Part shown: one piece after another, positions 24,631 to 35,400 of the stretch
Layout: every line of letters starts with the position of its first letter
Numbering within the stretch: the first letter of the stretch is position 1
Assembly (NCBI GenBank): GCA_013398055.1
Contig: VZRS01000224.1
Location: forward strand, 590,794 to 654,793
DNA length: 64,000 nucleotides
Direction: 5' to 3'
Origin: Ifrita kowaldi
Taxonomy: Eukaryota > Chordata > Aves > Passeriformes > Cinclosomatidae
Program-made: the position numbers and the translations under genes
Notes under the pieces: model-generated
What the model saw: the letters and a program-made list of their open reading frames with translations, nothing else
Databases searched by the model: none
What the model was told of the DNA's origin: nothing

Positions 24631-25972
24631 ATGGAACAAGGAGAGAAATGTCCATTGTATGAAGAAAGAGGATCTGTATCAGAGCACAGCAAATTGAAAC
24701 TTTTGAAAAACAAAAAAACCCACAAAAATACTTAAAAGATGCTGAAGGGCTGTAATTCCAGAGCTCCAAGGGACAATAGGCAACCTCCCCAAGGTGTCGA
24801 GGGAAGGTCTGCATGGGTGTCCCCCAGAGGGCTCACCCAGGCCACATTCACATGCCCACCACAGGGTGCATTGTGATTTAGTGGGCAAAGGAAGCCAGCT
24901 TCTGCCCTTGGTGTAGTCAGAAGCCATTTTGCTTTTCCAAAGTCTACACTGCAGTGAAGTTCTCATGGTCGAGTGTGTGCTGGGAAGCTGGTCCTGCCTC
25001 TCTTTCTGCCATGCATAAGGCAGTCAGCATTTCCTTTCCTTTTAATCCTGGGGTATGGCTGGCTTTGCCCTGCAGCACTCACAAGCACCCCCAGGCTATG
25101 ATTCCCTGTGGTGTTCCAGCAAAGTCAGGCAGCGCTGCAAGAAGAGGCAAGATCTGGAGCTGACAAAGGAGTCCTTGCCCAGCAATGCTCCATCCTGGGC
25201 ACGGGGCACAGCACACCGACTGAGGGGCTCAGGGACTGACAGCTCTTGATGAAGTGTTGTATCAGGCAGCCAGCTGCTCTCTCCTTGACCCACCTGAATA
25301 AATGCCAAGGCACCCTCAGCAATTCTTGCAAGCCATCTACCCAGGAGGACCCAGCAGAGATGGGCACTGAATGTGGATTCACACTTGAAGAAGAAATCAA
25401 GACTCAAAATAAAATAGACAAGGGATGAAACTGGATTTTAAAGAATTCCTTAATATATATGGGTTTGTTAAAAACTTGAGCCTTTCATAGTTCTGTTGTA
25501 CAACTGCATTTTTACATTACAGGAAACTGAGTGCAGAAAAGCAGGACTCCTTTTTTACTTCCCAGACCTGTCAGATGTGTTTTCCATTCAGCTGATATAT
25601 TCCTATAATTTTTTTTAAGTTTAAGTTAAGAAACCTTTTCTATTTTTTCACTTGCACACCTCATCTTACTCACTGTAAAATGTCTATGGTGCAGTCACTT
25701 TGCAAACAAGCAAGAAGCACACTTTCCTCACAAGTCTCAAAAAGCATTGCCCTCTTTACACATCAGACTTCCTGCAAAATAAGACTTCTATAATGAAAAA
25801 CAAGAAATGCGATTCTAGATGCTGAAAGTGTTTAGGCTTTAACAGAGCCAGGCAGAGCTGCCTTCTCCGTTGTTCCTGAGCAAGCCTTTCCAGCCACTCG
25901 TGATGTCAGGAGGTGCCATTCAGACAAATAACTGCAACCCACATCTCTGTGGATTTTCCTCAGCATCCATAA

Positions 25973-26467
25973 ATAGACACTTTCTTTGCTGCTCCATCAT
26001 GTGAATCTAATGAGTGGGGATTCTTTGACACAGGCACCAGTCTGACCCTGTCTGGACCCTTCCTCCCCAAGCTCCTGTTAGCAGAGGGGCACCCAGGATG
26101 TGAAACAGATGTTCAGCCTCCTCCAGAGAAACACCCAAAATCTCGCCCAGCAGTGTGTGACCCATTCAAAGCCAGTTCTCCAAACCAGCAGGACTCCAAG
26201 CCTGAGCCTGCTGAAAAGCAGAGAGAAGAGGAAAGGACTTACCCTCTCCAGAGCCCCAAAGCTGTGGAGAAGGAAGCTGCAGAGGTAGAAGCCCAAGGCT
26301 GGGAGATGGCTTGGATTGTCACCAACAGTTTCAGGTTTTTCACCCTGCAGACTGACAGATGGACAATAACTGAGTTTCTACTATGGTACATCATCAAGAC
26401 CCCTCCAGGGCACCAAGTGCAACCAATGCTGAGTATCTGGCAGCTTGAAGAGCTGAAGAAAGAATGA
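25973..26467 (+). other. Unassigned open frame of 164 codons without a clear start
   Basis: The frame is open from just after a TAA at 25970-25972 to a TGA at 26465-26467. An acidic, charged, proline-containing middle part (residues about 70-105) is followed by a hydrophobic aromatic segment containing WIVTNSFRFFTLQTDRW and FLLWYIIKTPPG, and a charged end, LEELKKE. I do not recognise the family. There is no good initiator near its beginning, so if real it would be an internal exon or a decayed gene. Chance is a serious alternative, because the sequence is moderately GC-rich. Confidence 0.2.
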
Positions 26468-26851
26468 AGAAGGTGGTTTTCAGTCATCTTGTAGAGGTTT
26501 CTGTGAAGGGTAGCAAAGACAAGAAAAGGAGAAGACAAGAAAGAGAGATACTAATGGCAAAGAAGCCCAAAACGATGTCATCATGTTCCTAAAAAGCTAT
26601 CAAAATCTGTTAGCTGAGCAGAGAGATTCTAAAACTCACCACTGAGTACACTGAATTTCTCTGCATCTGACTGGTTATCAGGAGTTGTAGTTTGAAGACA
26701 GTGATGACCGAGTATTTCTGACTCACCAGAACAGCTCTTGGTTTTATTTGCTTTTCTGACAGGTCTTCAGGAATGCGTCTTTGTCCTCCTGCAGTTTTGC
26801 AGCCGTACAGATTTGCATTTTAATCTTTCACTTCAATTCTTGTTTCTCCAG

Positions 26852-26961
26852 GGACAAGACAGTATTCTGTGGCCCAACACAGCCCAGAAGAAAGCCTCTG
26901 CAGAAGGAGTCACCCAGATCATTTTCATCCCCTCTTTGTCTTCAACTTGATCCAGCTGCAG
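26852..26961 (+). other. Exon-like segment with strong acceptor and donor
   Basis: A pyrimidine-rich acceptor (TTCTTGTTTCTCCAG) precedes 110 bases without a stop in one complete frame, followed by CAG|GTGAGAAAG, a near-ideal donor. The frame with two leading bases reads TRQYSVAQHSPEESLCRRSH, then a segment ending in FNLIQLQ, and closes in phase 0. I do not recognise the product. All three frames stay open, or nearly so, over this length, which weakens the coding argument. The splice signals alone make it a fair candidate for an exon of an unknown transcript. Confidence 0.22.
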
Positions 26962-27150
26962 GTGAGAAAGGAGACTCAGTGGTTGCTGGTGGTGTGAAAT
27001 CAGCAGCCAGAATAGCTCAGTGGCCAGATGAGTGGTTTGCCAAACATGAGCTGGGGATCACCAGCACATCAGTTACACAACTCCTCATCCCACACACCAC
27101 TGTTACACCATGGCTAGTACTCCTCCTCCATGACCAAGATTTTCTTACAG

Positions 27151-27249
27151 TGGTCAGAAAAAACCATCTATTTGAGCAACATCTGTGAACTCATGCAAAC
27201 CGGTCTACAAAAACACCTACACCACTGGATCCTTTCTTTGATATTTTAA
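27151..27249 (+). other. Exon-like segment after a consensus acceptor, ending in a stop
   Basis: The acceptor TTTTCTTACAG at 27140-27150 is followed by a 32-codon open frame, beginning WSEKTIYLSNICELMQ and ending in HHWILSLIF, then TAA. Phase 0 would join the upstream exon-like segment at 26852-26961. There is no family match from memory and no polyadenylation signal close behind. Confidence 0.15.
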
Positions 27250-27393
27250 TCAAATTCATGTGCCAATGTCAGATGAAATCAGCACATCTCTTCCTCAGCA
27301 GGGTTACGGCCTAGCTGACAGATTGCCACGTGTGCAGCAATGCCTGAGCCAGCCAACATGATCTGCAGCTGAGCGAGGAAGTGGGTAAGTGCC

Positions 27394-27836
27394 ATGGAGG
27401 TAAACACAAGGTCAAGAAAATGGCTAGAGACGGAGTGCAAAGTGCTAAGCAGAGCAGTGACAGGCATCCAGAAGGGATTTTTCACAAGCATGCTGGCATG
27501 CTGTGCTGCACAGCTTGCTCTGCTCCGTAGGTTTCAAGCAAAAGCAGACTGTGACAAATATTTTGAGAGTGCTTCGTGGGAATCGAAGCTGCGAGATGTT
27601 GAATCTGCACTGGCAGAGCCAAGCAAAAAGCGGAGAGTGAACTTTTTCCTACACAGATTGCACCACAGAATAAGTTCCCTGATTTGCAGAGACTTTTTAC
27701 ACTTCTTGTCATAGACAGCCCTGCTGTGAGAAAGTTTCTGGAAACCTCTTCTGCAACACCGTGGTGGCATATCTTGTTTGAATCAACTGGGATGACAAAT
27801 AGGTCAGAAATTTTGGATATGGTTTCACATTATTGA
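27394..27836 (+). pseudogene. Two overlapping exon-like frames in different phases (possible decayed coding sequence)
   Basis: One frame runs from an ATG at 27394 to a stop at 27712-27714 and contains a lysine/glutamate-rich helical-looking part (CDKYFESASWESKLRDVE) and a basic PSKKRR motif. A second frame, open from 27603 to a TGA at 27834-27836, contains FPDLQRLFTLLVIDSPAVRK and ATPWWHILFESTG, which look like globular-protein sequence. The amino-acid character seems to pass from the first frame to the second near 27650, as after an indel or across a tiny intron. The next 120 codons (27835-28197) are open again in the first phase. I could not name a family, so the pseudogene reading is an inference from texture alone. 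Confidence 0.2.
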
Positions 27837-28576
27837 CCCACAAGAGCTGTTGAATGCTCACGTCGGGCATCATCTTGCAGCAGATGAGGAGAGCAGCCTG
27901 GCAGCTGCTACGCTCAGCATGGTAGCAGTGCCATGTTGTTCCCTTGTGGATGATTCACAAGGGCCTGGTGGGGGAAGCAGGAAATTCGTGACGGGGATTT
28001 CTTCTAATGCAGTGAGTTTAGCTAGAAACCAAAAGAGCAACCCAGGCCATTGGAAACAATTCAGAAGTATGATTTTCCTTTTGAGAAGACAACAGCTTTT
28101 GTTAGCCGTATCACTGTGGGCACAGCAAGAATGTGGGAGGAAAGCCCTGTTTCTCAGTATAGTGCATGTGGCTTACACAAAACCTTTGCTCAGCTAAGTT
28201 GGGGGAAAATTGAGTTAATTAACTTGTTATGGCAGTAAAATGGGCCTCTGCTGCCTTCTAACAATATCTCCAGGCAAACGGGAAAGTATCTGCAATCTTC
28301 CCAGTCATAAGGTGGAAGAGCAGCTTTCAAGTCCTTTTTCTGCTGTCCAAGGCTTCTGGGGAGATGAGCGTTTGAGAACCTGTGTGTGGCTTTATTTAGC
28401 ATTGGGCAAGATTCACCTGCCATGACTCAAGCATCTAAAACTCACTATTTTGGTCCTTGCCAATCACCTTTAACTCCATTTGTAGTTGAGGAAGAAAAAC
28501 AGGCAGAGAAAATTCACTTATCCAAAGCGTGGCCTGAGAGACATGAGCGCTGAGTGGTCCTCTGTTTTGACTTCAT

Positions 28577-29140
28577 AGAATCATGGAATGGTCTGGGTTG
28601 GTCGGGACTTAGAGGTCATCTAGTTCCAATCCTGCTGCTGTGGGCAGGGACACCTTCCACTACACCAGGTTGTTCTAAACTTCATCCAACCTTGTCTTGA
28701 ACGCTCCCAGGGATGAGGCATCCACAGCTTCTCTGGGCAACCTGTTCCAGTGCCTCACCACCTTCACAGTAAAAATTTCTTCCTAATATCCAATCCAAAT
28801 CCACCCTCTTTCATTTTAAAGCCATTACCTCTTTGCCTACCACCATGTGCCCGTGTTCAGTGCCCCTGTCCAGCTCTCCTGTAGTCCCCTGTAGGGACTG
28901 GAAGGTGCTCTAAGGTCTCCCTAAAGCCTTCTCTTCTCCAGACTGAACAACCCAAACTCTCTCAGCTTGACTTCATAGGAGAGGTGCTCCTGCTCTTATC
29001 ACCTTCATGGCCCTCCTCTGGACTCACTCCAACAGATCCACATCCTACTTATGCTGAGAGCCCCAGAGCTGGATGCAGCACTCCAGTTAGGGTCTCATGA
29101 GAGTGAAGTAGAGCAGCAGAATCACCTCCCTTGACCTACA
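28577..29140 (-). mobile_element. CR1 LINE fragment, about 560 bp
   Basis: The left end on the plus strand is AGAATCATGGAATGGTCTGG, the inverted CR1 3' terminus. It is followed by the usual blocks, including 'ctctgggcaacctgttccagtgcctcaccacc' and, further right, 'tctccagactgaacaacccaaactctctcagc', which encodes the antisense of the reverse-transcriptase C-terminal region. The element is therefore on the minus strand and 5'-truncated near 29140. Several in-frame stops show it is dead. Confidence 0.95.
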
Positions 29141-29238
29141 ATAAAAGACTAATAATAGTATTTTATTAATACCATTGTTACTATTATTACACAGTACTAT
29201 CAAACACACAAATTTATATTTAGCTGTGAGTTTACAGG

Positions 29239-29284
29239 ATCTTTAAGGTCCCCTCCAATCCAAATCATTCTATGATTCTATGAT
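29239..29284 (+). mobile_element. Minimal CR1 3' tip (46 bp), opposite orientation
   Basis: The segment ATCTTTAAGGTCCCCTCCAA, then TCCAAATCATTCTATGATTC and TATGATTT, is the last 45 or so bases of CR1 with its terminal ATTCTATG repeat. It is in plus orientation, about 100 bases from the truncated 5' end of the minus-strand CR1. No further CR1 sequence lies upstream. It is either an extremely truncated insertion or the end of an inverted (twin-priming-like) structure. Confidence 0.9.
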
Positions 29285-31284
29285 TTAAAACCATCTTTGG
29301 ACTTTACTTTGATAAAAGCTACATAAATTAGTAATCTGTTAGTGCTGTTCAACCTCTCTGAATTTACTTTAAAATACCATGCCAGTGTTGCAGTCCTAAT
29401 AGCAACTTAAAAATGAGTACGTTGACCTGAAAATGGGCTGGGAAAAGGAGAGAAGATTGACAATGACTTTAAAGTCTGCATGGATTATAGTCAGAATTAC
29501 CAACGGCCTTTAGAACACCAGAATATTCTTGTTTGGAAGAGCTGTAGATGGAGTCAGCTGGTACTGGCACTACAAGGGGTAGGTTTCCCCCATCTCAGAT
29601 TGCTCCCTTCATCTGCTAACCTGTTATTTTAACAAAGACTTGTTCTCATCAGCCACTCTTCTGCAGGGCTTACCTTACCTACCAGCAGAGAATGCTGATT
29701 TCGTATCAGAAGTGGAGGCAGGGCAAAGAGCAGTGGTGAGGCAGGGCAACGAGTAGAGATGGAGCCTTGTGGCAGGAACCAGGGATTCCAGGGTGTTGAA
29801 GCACCTTGGGAATGTGAGAGGATTTTTTGTCTTTTCGTGAAGGTAGGAAGAACTACTTTAAGGTAATGTGTGCAGAAAGGGGATACAAAGTGAGAGTCCA
29901 GGGAGACACCAGCAGGAAGCACCAAGGATGAACTTACAGAAAACAGCATGGAAGTCTGTCAAAGGCATGGAAAAAAGCACACACTATCAGCATCTGGCTC
30001 ATAAAGATCTGTTTCACTTAACAGAAACAAAACCTTTTCACAAGAGTCTTCAGAACGGGGCTTCTAGTTCTTACTGAGAAGAGGAGCATGTACAACCTGC
30101 ACAGTGAGAAAGAGAAATATTACACAGGAGCAGGAGAGACTTTTCAGGAGACAGCTGTGACCAGTGCTACAAACATCACCTTGACTAGGAACGTGACTCT
30201 TCACCATTAGAAGTGAGACACTGATTCAGAAAGCAATGCTGCACCGAGAGGCAGCATGAAAGGTCTGGAAGAACAGACCTAGGTTTGCTGAACAGAGCAT
30301 CTCGTGGTCAGCTGAGACTTACAGGATCGTTCCAGCAGTGAGTTCTTTGATAGAAAAGCAGAATACAACCTTGAACATGCAAACCGTGGAAATGGCCACA
30401 GGAACAGAGGAGCAGTGCTAGGGTCAGATGCCAGGTTTCTCCTAGGGAAGGTATATGCTGGGACAAGGGCTCATGAAGGTAAGAACAAACCTGAAGGCTC
30501 TCAGGCAGCCATCAGGTAACCTGGGATGAAAGCCAGGGATGAGTATCCTCTGCAACTTAATAAGTGCCAGCTGAGGGTAAAAAGGGGAAATCCTTACAAA
30601 AACGGTGAAAAAAATAATGAAGCAGAAGAGGCTCTGTGATACCCCATGAGCTGTAACTCTGGCACATGCAGAACCTTGTGCACATTCGTAGGGATGGACT
30701 GTGGGCTCCAGAAACATTGAGCACATTAAGTGCTTGTGGAGGCACTTGCGAGTGCTTTCAGGGAGTGTTAAATCAAAGCAGACCTGCTAGGGAGACATCC
30801 CAAGGACTTACAATAGGAGGAGGATGACCAGCCTCCATGGCCAGCTGACCCTTTTGCCCTGTTAAAATCTTCTGGCTTGAATCAGCTGCAGCTTGTATTG
30901 GCCTGTCAGCCCAGCACAAGTATCCTGATACCATGAGAAATCCCCAGCCAAAAATAGCACAGAAATACAGGGGTTTTTTCTCCCCTCACTGCTTTCTTCC
31001 TTCTCAAATGTTTGCTTAGTTGTTGTCCTACAGGAGGCATGACGATCAGTCCAGATCATCATCGCTTCCTTCACCAGCACCGCCAGCAAGGAGAGATTTC
31101 AGGTGACTTTCGGCCAGAGCCAGAGGGGTGGTCTTGTAGTGCCTGGGGCCACTGGCAGTATGGAGGAGCAGGGTGAAGCCACCCACAGAGTGTGCTGACC
31201 CACAGCAGAGCAATCCTCCCACGCTGGGACTCAGGATGAAGATGAAGCCGCTCTTCATTAAAACACACCTCCCTAATTCCTGTC

Positions 31285-32422
31285 ATGAAGGAGCAATTGC
31301 ATCAAGAAGTGCCGCTTTGCTTTGCAGCAACACCCTTTGGGCAGATATGGTGCACCGGATCTGGGTCACCTCCCCTAGCCTTTGAGGCACATCCCTGCTG
31401 TGCTGGGATTCGGGAACATCCTGAAGCAACCGTTGGCACCTCTTCAGGGTCTCCTTCAGCAGCTGCAAACCCCACCCGAGCTGATGGTGCTCTCAGTGTC
31501 ACAGACACAGCGTGGATGCCCTTTATTGCAGCACAGGAGCTGCAGAAGATGACTTCAAAAGGGCATTTAGCAGCAGAACAGCCCAGGGGGGCATCTCCTG
31601 TGGTGCACAGCTTTCCTTACAATGCCCATTGTCTTCACCATCACCTCTGCCACATGGGGAGAGCCACACAAAGCTGTCTTGCTACAGGGGTGTTCAGGAG
31701 CCGAGATAATCTCCCCTCCAAACAGGAAAGAGGCACACAAAGTGGGTGTAGGTGGGGGAGGATTCCAGAACACGACAAACAGGTATTCAGCACTCAGCAA
31801 TTTCACCGCTGCTCTCCCAGGAGCCCACGCCAATGTCTGTAGGCACATCTTCTCCCTGGGTGGGAGACATTCACATCTGTCTCCCAGGGGGCATGGACAC
31901 GTGGGTGATGGGTCATCTGGGACTTCATTTTCTCTCTTTTGGTGGGTTGGGATGAGCATAAAACATAGGGACATTATAAAAGTCTTCTATTGTGCAGGCC
32001 AAATTCACACCAGCGCAGTGGGCATGGAAGATGTCCTCTTCTGGTTTTGAAGTGCTCAGTTTCTCTTGTATCCCACCAACTACACCAGCCTTTCTGGGCT
32101 ACTGAGGAGACAGATTAAGGATTACACTTTAGGGGCCTTCCTCAGATGCTGTCAGCATCATTTGTCAGCAACATACCCGGAGACATCCATCACCCTCTAC
32201 TCCCAGAGAGTGCTGGTGACAGTGGGCTACTGGCACAGCCACACCTTGTCACCCCCTCTGCAGTCCCAGGAGAGCCATCTCCACCCCCTAGCCGGGAAAG
32301 TCCCTCTGGGGTGTAATTCCTTGTTTTCTCCCCAAAGAGAGCAAGTGATCTCTGGAAATTATGCATTTCAGTGCCACAGAGTTATGGCCCTTATAATGAG
32401 CATGAAGCAAACATTGGCTTGA
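31285..32422 (+). other. Cluster of overlapping unassigned open frames
   Basis: A 185-codon ATG frame occupies 31285-31842. A second frame at 31622-32050 and a third at 32066-32422 follow on the same strand, and long frames also exist on the opposite strand over 31302-31974. The third frame has globular-looking content (TSLSGLLRRQIKDYTLGAFL and SITLYSQRVLVTVGYW). No family is recognised. Frames open on both strands at the same place suggest low stop density rather than selection, so I do not call a gene. Confidence 0.12.
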
Positions 32423-35400
32423 AGAATAAGTAAAATATTGTGGACTAGAAAGAAGAATTATCCTTTGTGAGTGTAGTCAGAGGAGGTTATTGAAACTCTG
32501 AACAAACATAGTCCAAGAGACTTCTTAAACTTCAAAATATTTCTATAAGGTATGAAAAAAAACATAAACGTGGAGCTCCCTGCTCACATTGGGGGTGGGA
32601 AAATGTAGCTTCTTGAAGCGTGTAGCAACCATAGCCCCAGCAGTTAAGCACAGGAAGTGAAGAAGAATACCACAGACATTTTTCTTGTGAAAAGTTAGCT
32701 AGTCTGAAAATATTTTACCTGAGTAAGGGTGTGGCTAATTTAAAGTGGTTAAAATCATTTTAGGGTGTAAAAATCTACAATGTTCCTTCTTTCTCTGGGA
32801 TAAAGGTCTTCAGTCCTCCCATGAAAATATCATCCAGGATGGAAAAGCCATTTATCAGGACATTGGTGCATGGGAAAACCTTCCAACATGCTGGGTGAGA
32901 GAGGGGATGAGAGGCACAGCGCTGGGCTGGGACTGGGAACCGCAGTGCCATTTGCATGCAATTTCACATCCATTAACGCAACTTCGGGAGAGATTCCAGA
33001 GCTTTAATCACTCCGATTGATTGTGATTAATAATGATTTGTTGCAGTGATTTGCAGTGTATTTCCTTATAATCCAGTTTAAGTAGAAATCTGCCTTGGCA
33101 CTTTCTGGATAATTCAGATAGCCTGTAAGAATTGCTCCTGTGGGAGTAAAAGCCTGGATATTGTAACACCAATTTTCATCATAAGATGCTTTTTAAATAA
33201 ATCAAAACAATTGTTTTCGCTCAGGTCTTTGCACTGAACTGGCAAATATATCTTGCCCAGCTGCTGCAAACTCTGAACTCATTTTTTAGAAAGCCTACTG
33301 TGACAGTAAAATTGATATGTAAGCTTTAAAGGAATGAGTGTCGACCAGCTTGTCATACCACAACATTCATAACACCTTCAGGGAGCAGAAGAAACAGTTA
33401 AAAGGAAAGTTAGCTGACTCATTTGGTGAATAGCTAGTGTTACTCGTAGCAGCTTGGAAGTTAACAGATAAAAATGTTATCACAGCCAGCAGCAATAAAG
33501 CCCTAACGACAACAGACAGACTGATGCATGAAATAAGTCCAATTAACTGTCTTAAGCATGGGTGCAACTTGGATTTGGCATTAATATTCCAGTAGTATGC
33601 TGGAGACCGATTGACTGCTGTAGCAAGCTTTAGAAGAAACGTCTTGCATTTCCGCGTCTTCTGCTGGAGAATAATTTTATTTAAAGGCATACGGAGTCTT
33701 TAAAGTGCTGCTTCTTTTGGGTAACTAGGACAAATTTTTTATTCAGTCACACTGGAATAACTTCAGTTTACAGTAACTCCATTGACTTCATCAGCACAAT
33801 TAAGCACGGCAACAATTTACTTAGTCGTGCTGTGGACTCTCCATCACTGGAAACCATTAAGTCACAATTTTTTTGTTTGTTTACTTATATTTTTCTGAAA
33901 GAAGGAGAAAGGGAAAAAAAATGCCCTAGTTCAAATTAATAAGCCACCCAGCTTGCACAGCACATGATAACATATTAGAGGGTTATGTTGCCTCCCTTTG
34001 ACTTCATGATGCATGAATCATGGCTCTTGTTCACCTGGGAGATTCAGGAACTCTAGGGTGGCATGGAATGGCACAGATAGCCTTACTCCCCAGCAAGCAT
34101 CTTGGTGCAACACAGCTGTCTCTGTGTAGGACCATTTTGATGGGGAGGGACACACATTTATCCCAGAGACAAACCCTTGCCAGGGACCTTTGAACTGACC
34201 TAGCCCTGGATGTCCTGGATTCAAATCTTTATCTCCATTCCTGTGGAAAGCTGGAGCATGAACCCTGATAGTCACAGCTCATTTGTCACCACCAAAAACC
34301 CAGCATGAGAGTGTCTTCCTGTCAGTGTCTAGGCAATTCATCACCTACGTCACCTGGATTATCAGAGACCACGAGTTATTTGTTGATTTGTTATGTTTGG
34401 CTTCTGTGCAGTAAAATCATGTGTCACTGTCTGTGGAGGTGAGCAGGTCTAGCAAATGGTTCAGAAAAGGGTAATGTCTTTCCATAGCCCAATTAAAATC
34501 AGGGACTGCTGCTAAAAAGGCTGTCTGAGGGGAGCCACAGAAACTACTCAAATTAGTAGCTGCTCTATCTGACCTAATTATAAGAATCAAAGTGAGGAGA
34601 GGTGTGTTAACAGATACATTTAATTTTTTATTGCATTTACTTGACAGCCACCACAGTCATCTACTCCTGGGCAGGGTCACGCTGCCAGGGCAGAGGAGTG
34701 TGTTCACCCCACACCACAGTTACACCAGACCACAGCAAAGTAAGGAGAGCATGCTCCAAATAGAGCAGGTTTTGAGCCCACAGCCTGAGGTGAACACTTG
34801 TGGAAGGCCCCAAGCCCCTCAACTTCTTCTTTTTAACTATAGAGAGAGCAAAAAAAAAGTAGGGGAAACTTGCCACAGGATTTTAATTTCCTCCCATTTT
34901 ATGTCTGATTCTGAATCCTTTCACAGCAGTAACAACTCCTCCCAGCTTGGGTACATGGTGGTGACAACCTCAGGCCACAGACAGGACATAGGCGTGGTCC
35001 TCTTTCGGCACCCCTGACCATTCCCACACACTGCAGGGGCAAGCCATGGCCATAACCCTGGAGCTGCTGCCACAAGCGGCCTTCTCCAGCCCCAGCATGT
35101 CCTGTTTGGTGCCCAGACCCATCCCATATGGAAGGAAGGGCTGATTTTCCTTCTCCAAAAGGCTCTCACCCCACACCAGGCATCACACAAAAACAGGCAG
35201 GGGCTGCATTCCCTCTGCCAGGTTCTCCCTTGCCCAGCTGCCTGCCTCCTGTGCCCACCACCCTGGCACATGCCCCTGGCGCTCGTTGCCAAGAAAGTGT
35301 TTTAATATTTGGATTTTTATTTGCCAAGCATTAACACAGTCTCACCACCATATTTCTGTGCTGCTCCACCCTTTCATGTCTTTTAAAATGCCACGCTCAG

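Noticed and set aside
31046..31286. Minus-strand KTTPLALAESHLKSLLAGGAG segment resembling an ankyrin repeat
   Set aside because: Only one weak unit is present, without the conserved glycine and histidine positions, and flanking codons do not continue the repeat.
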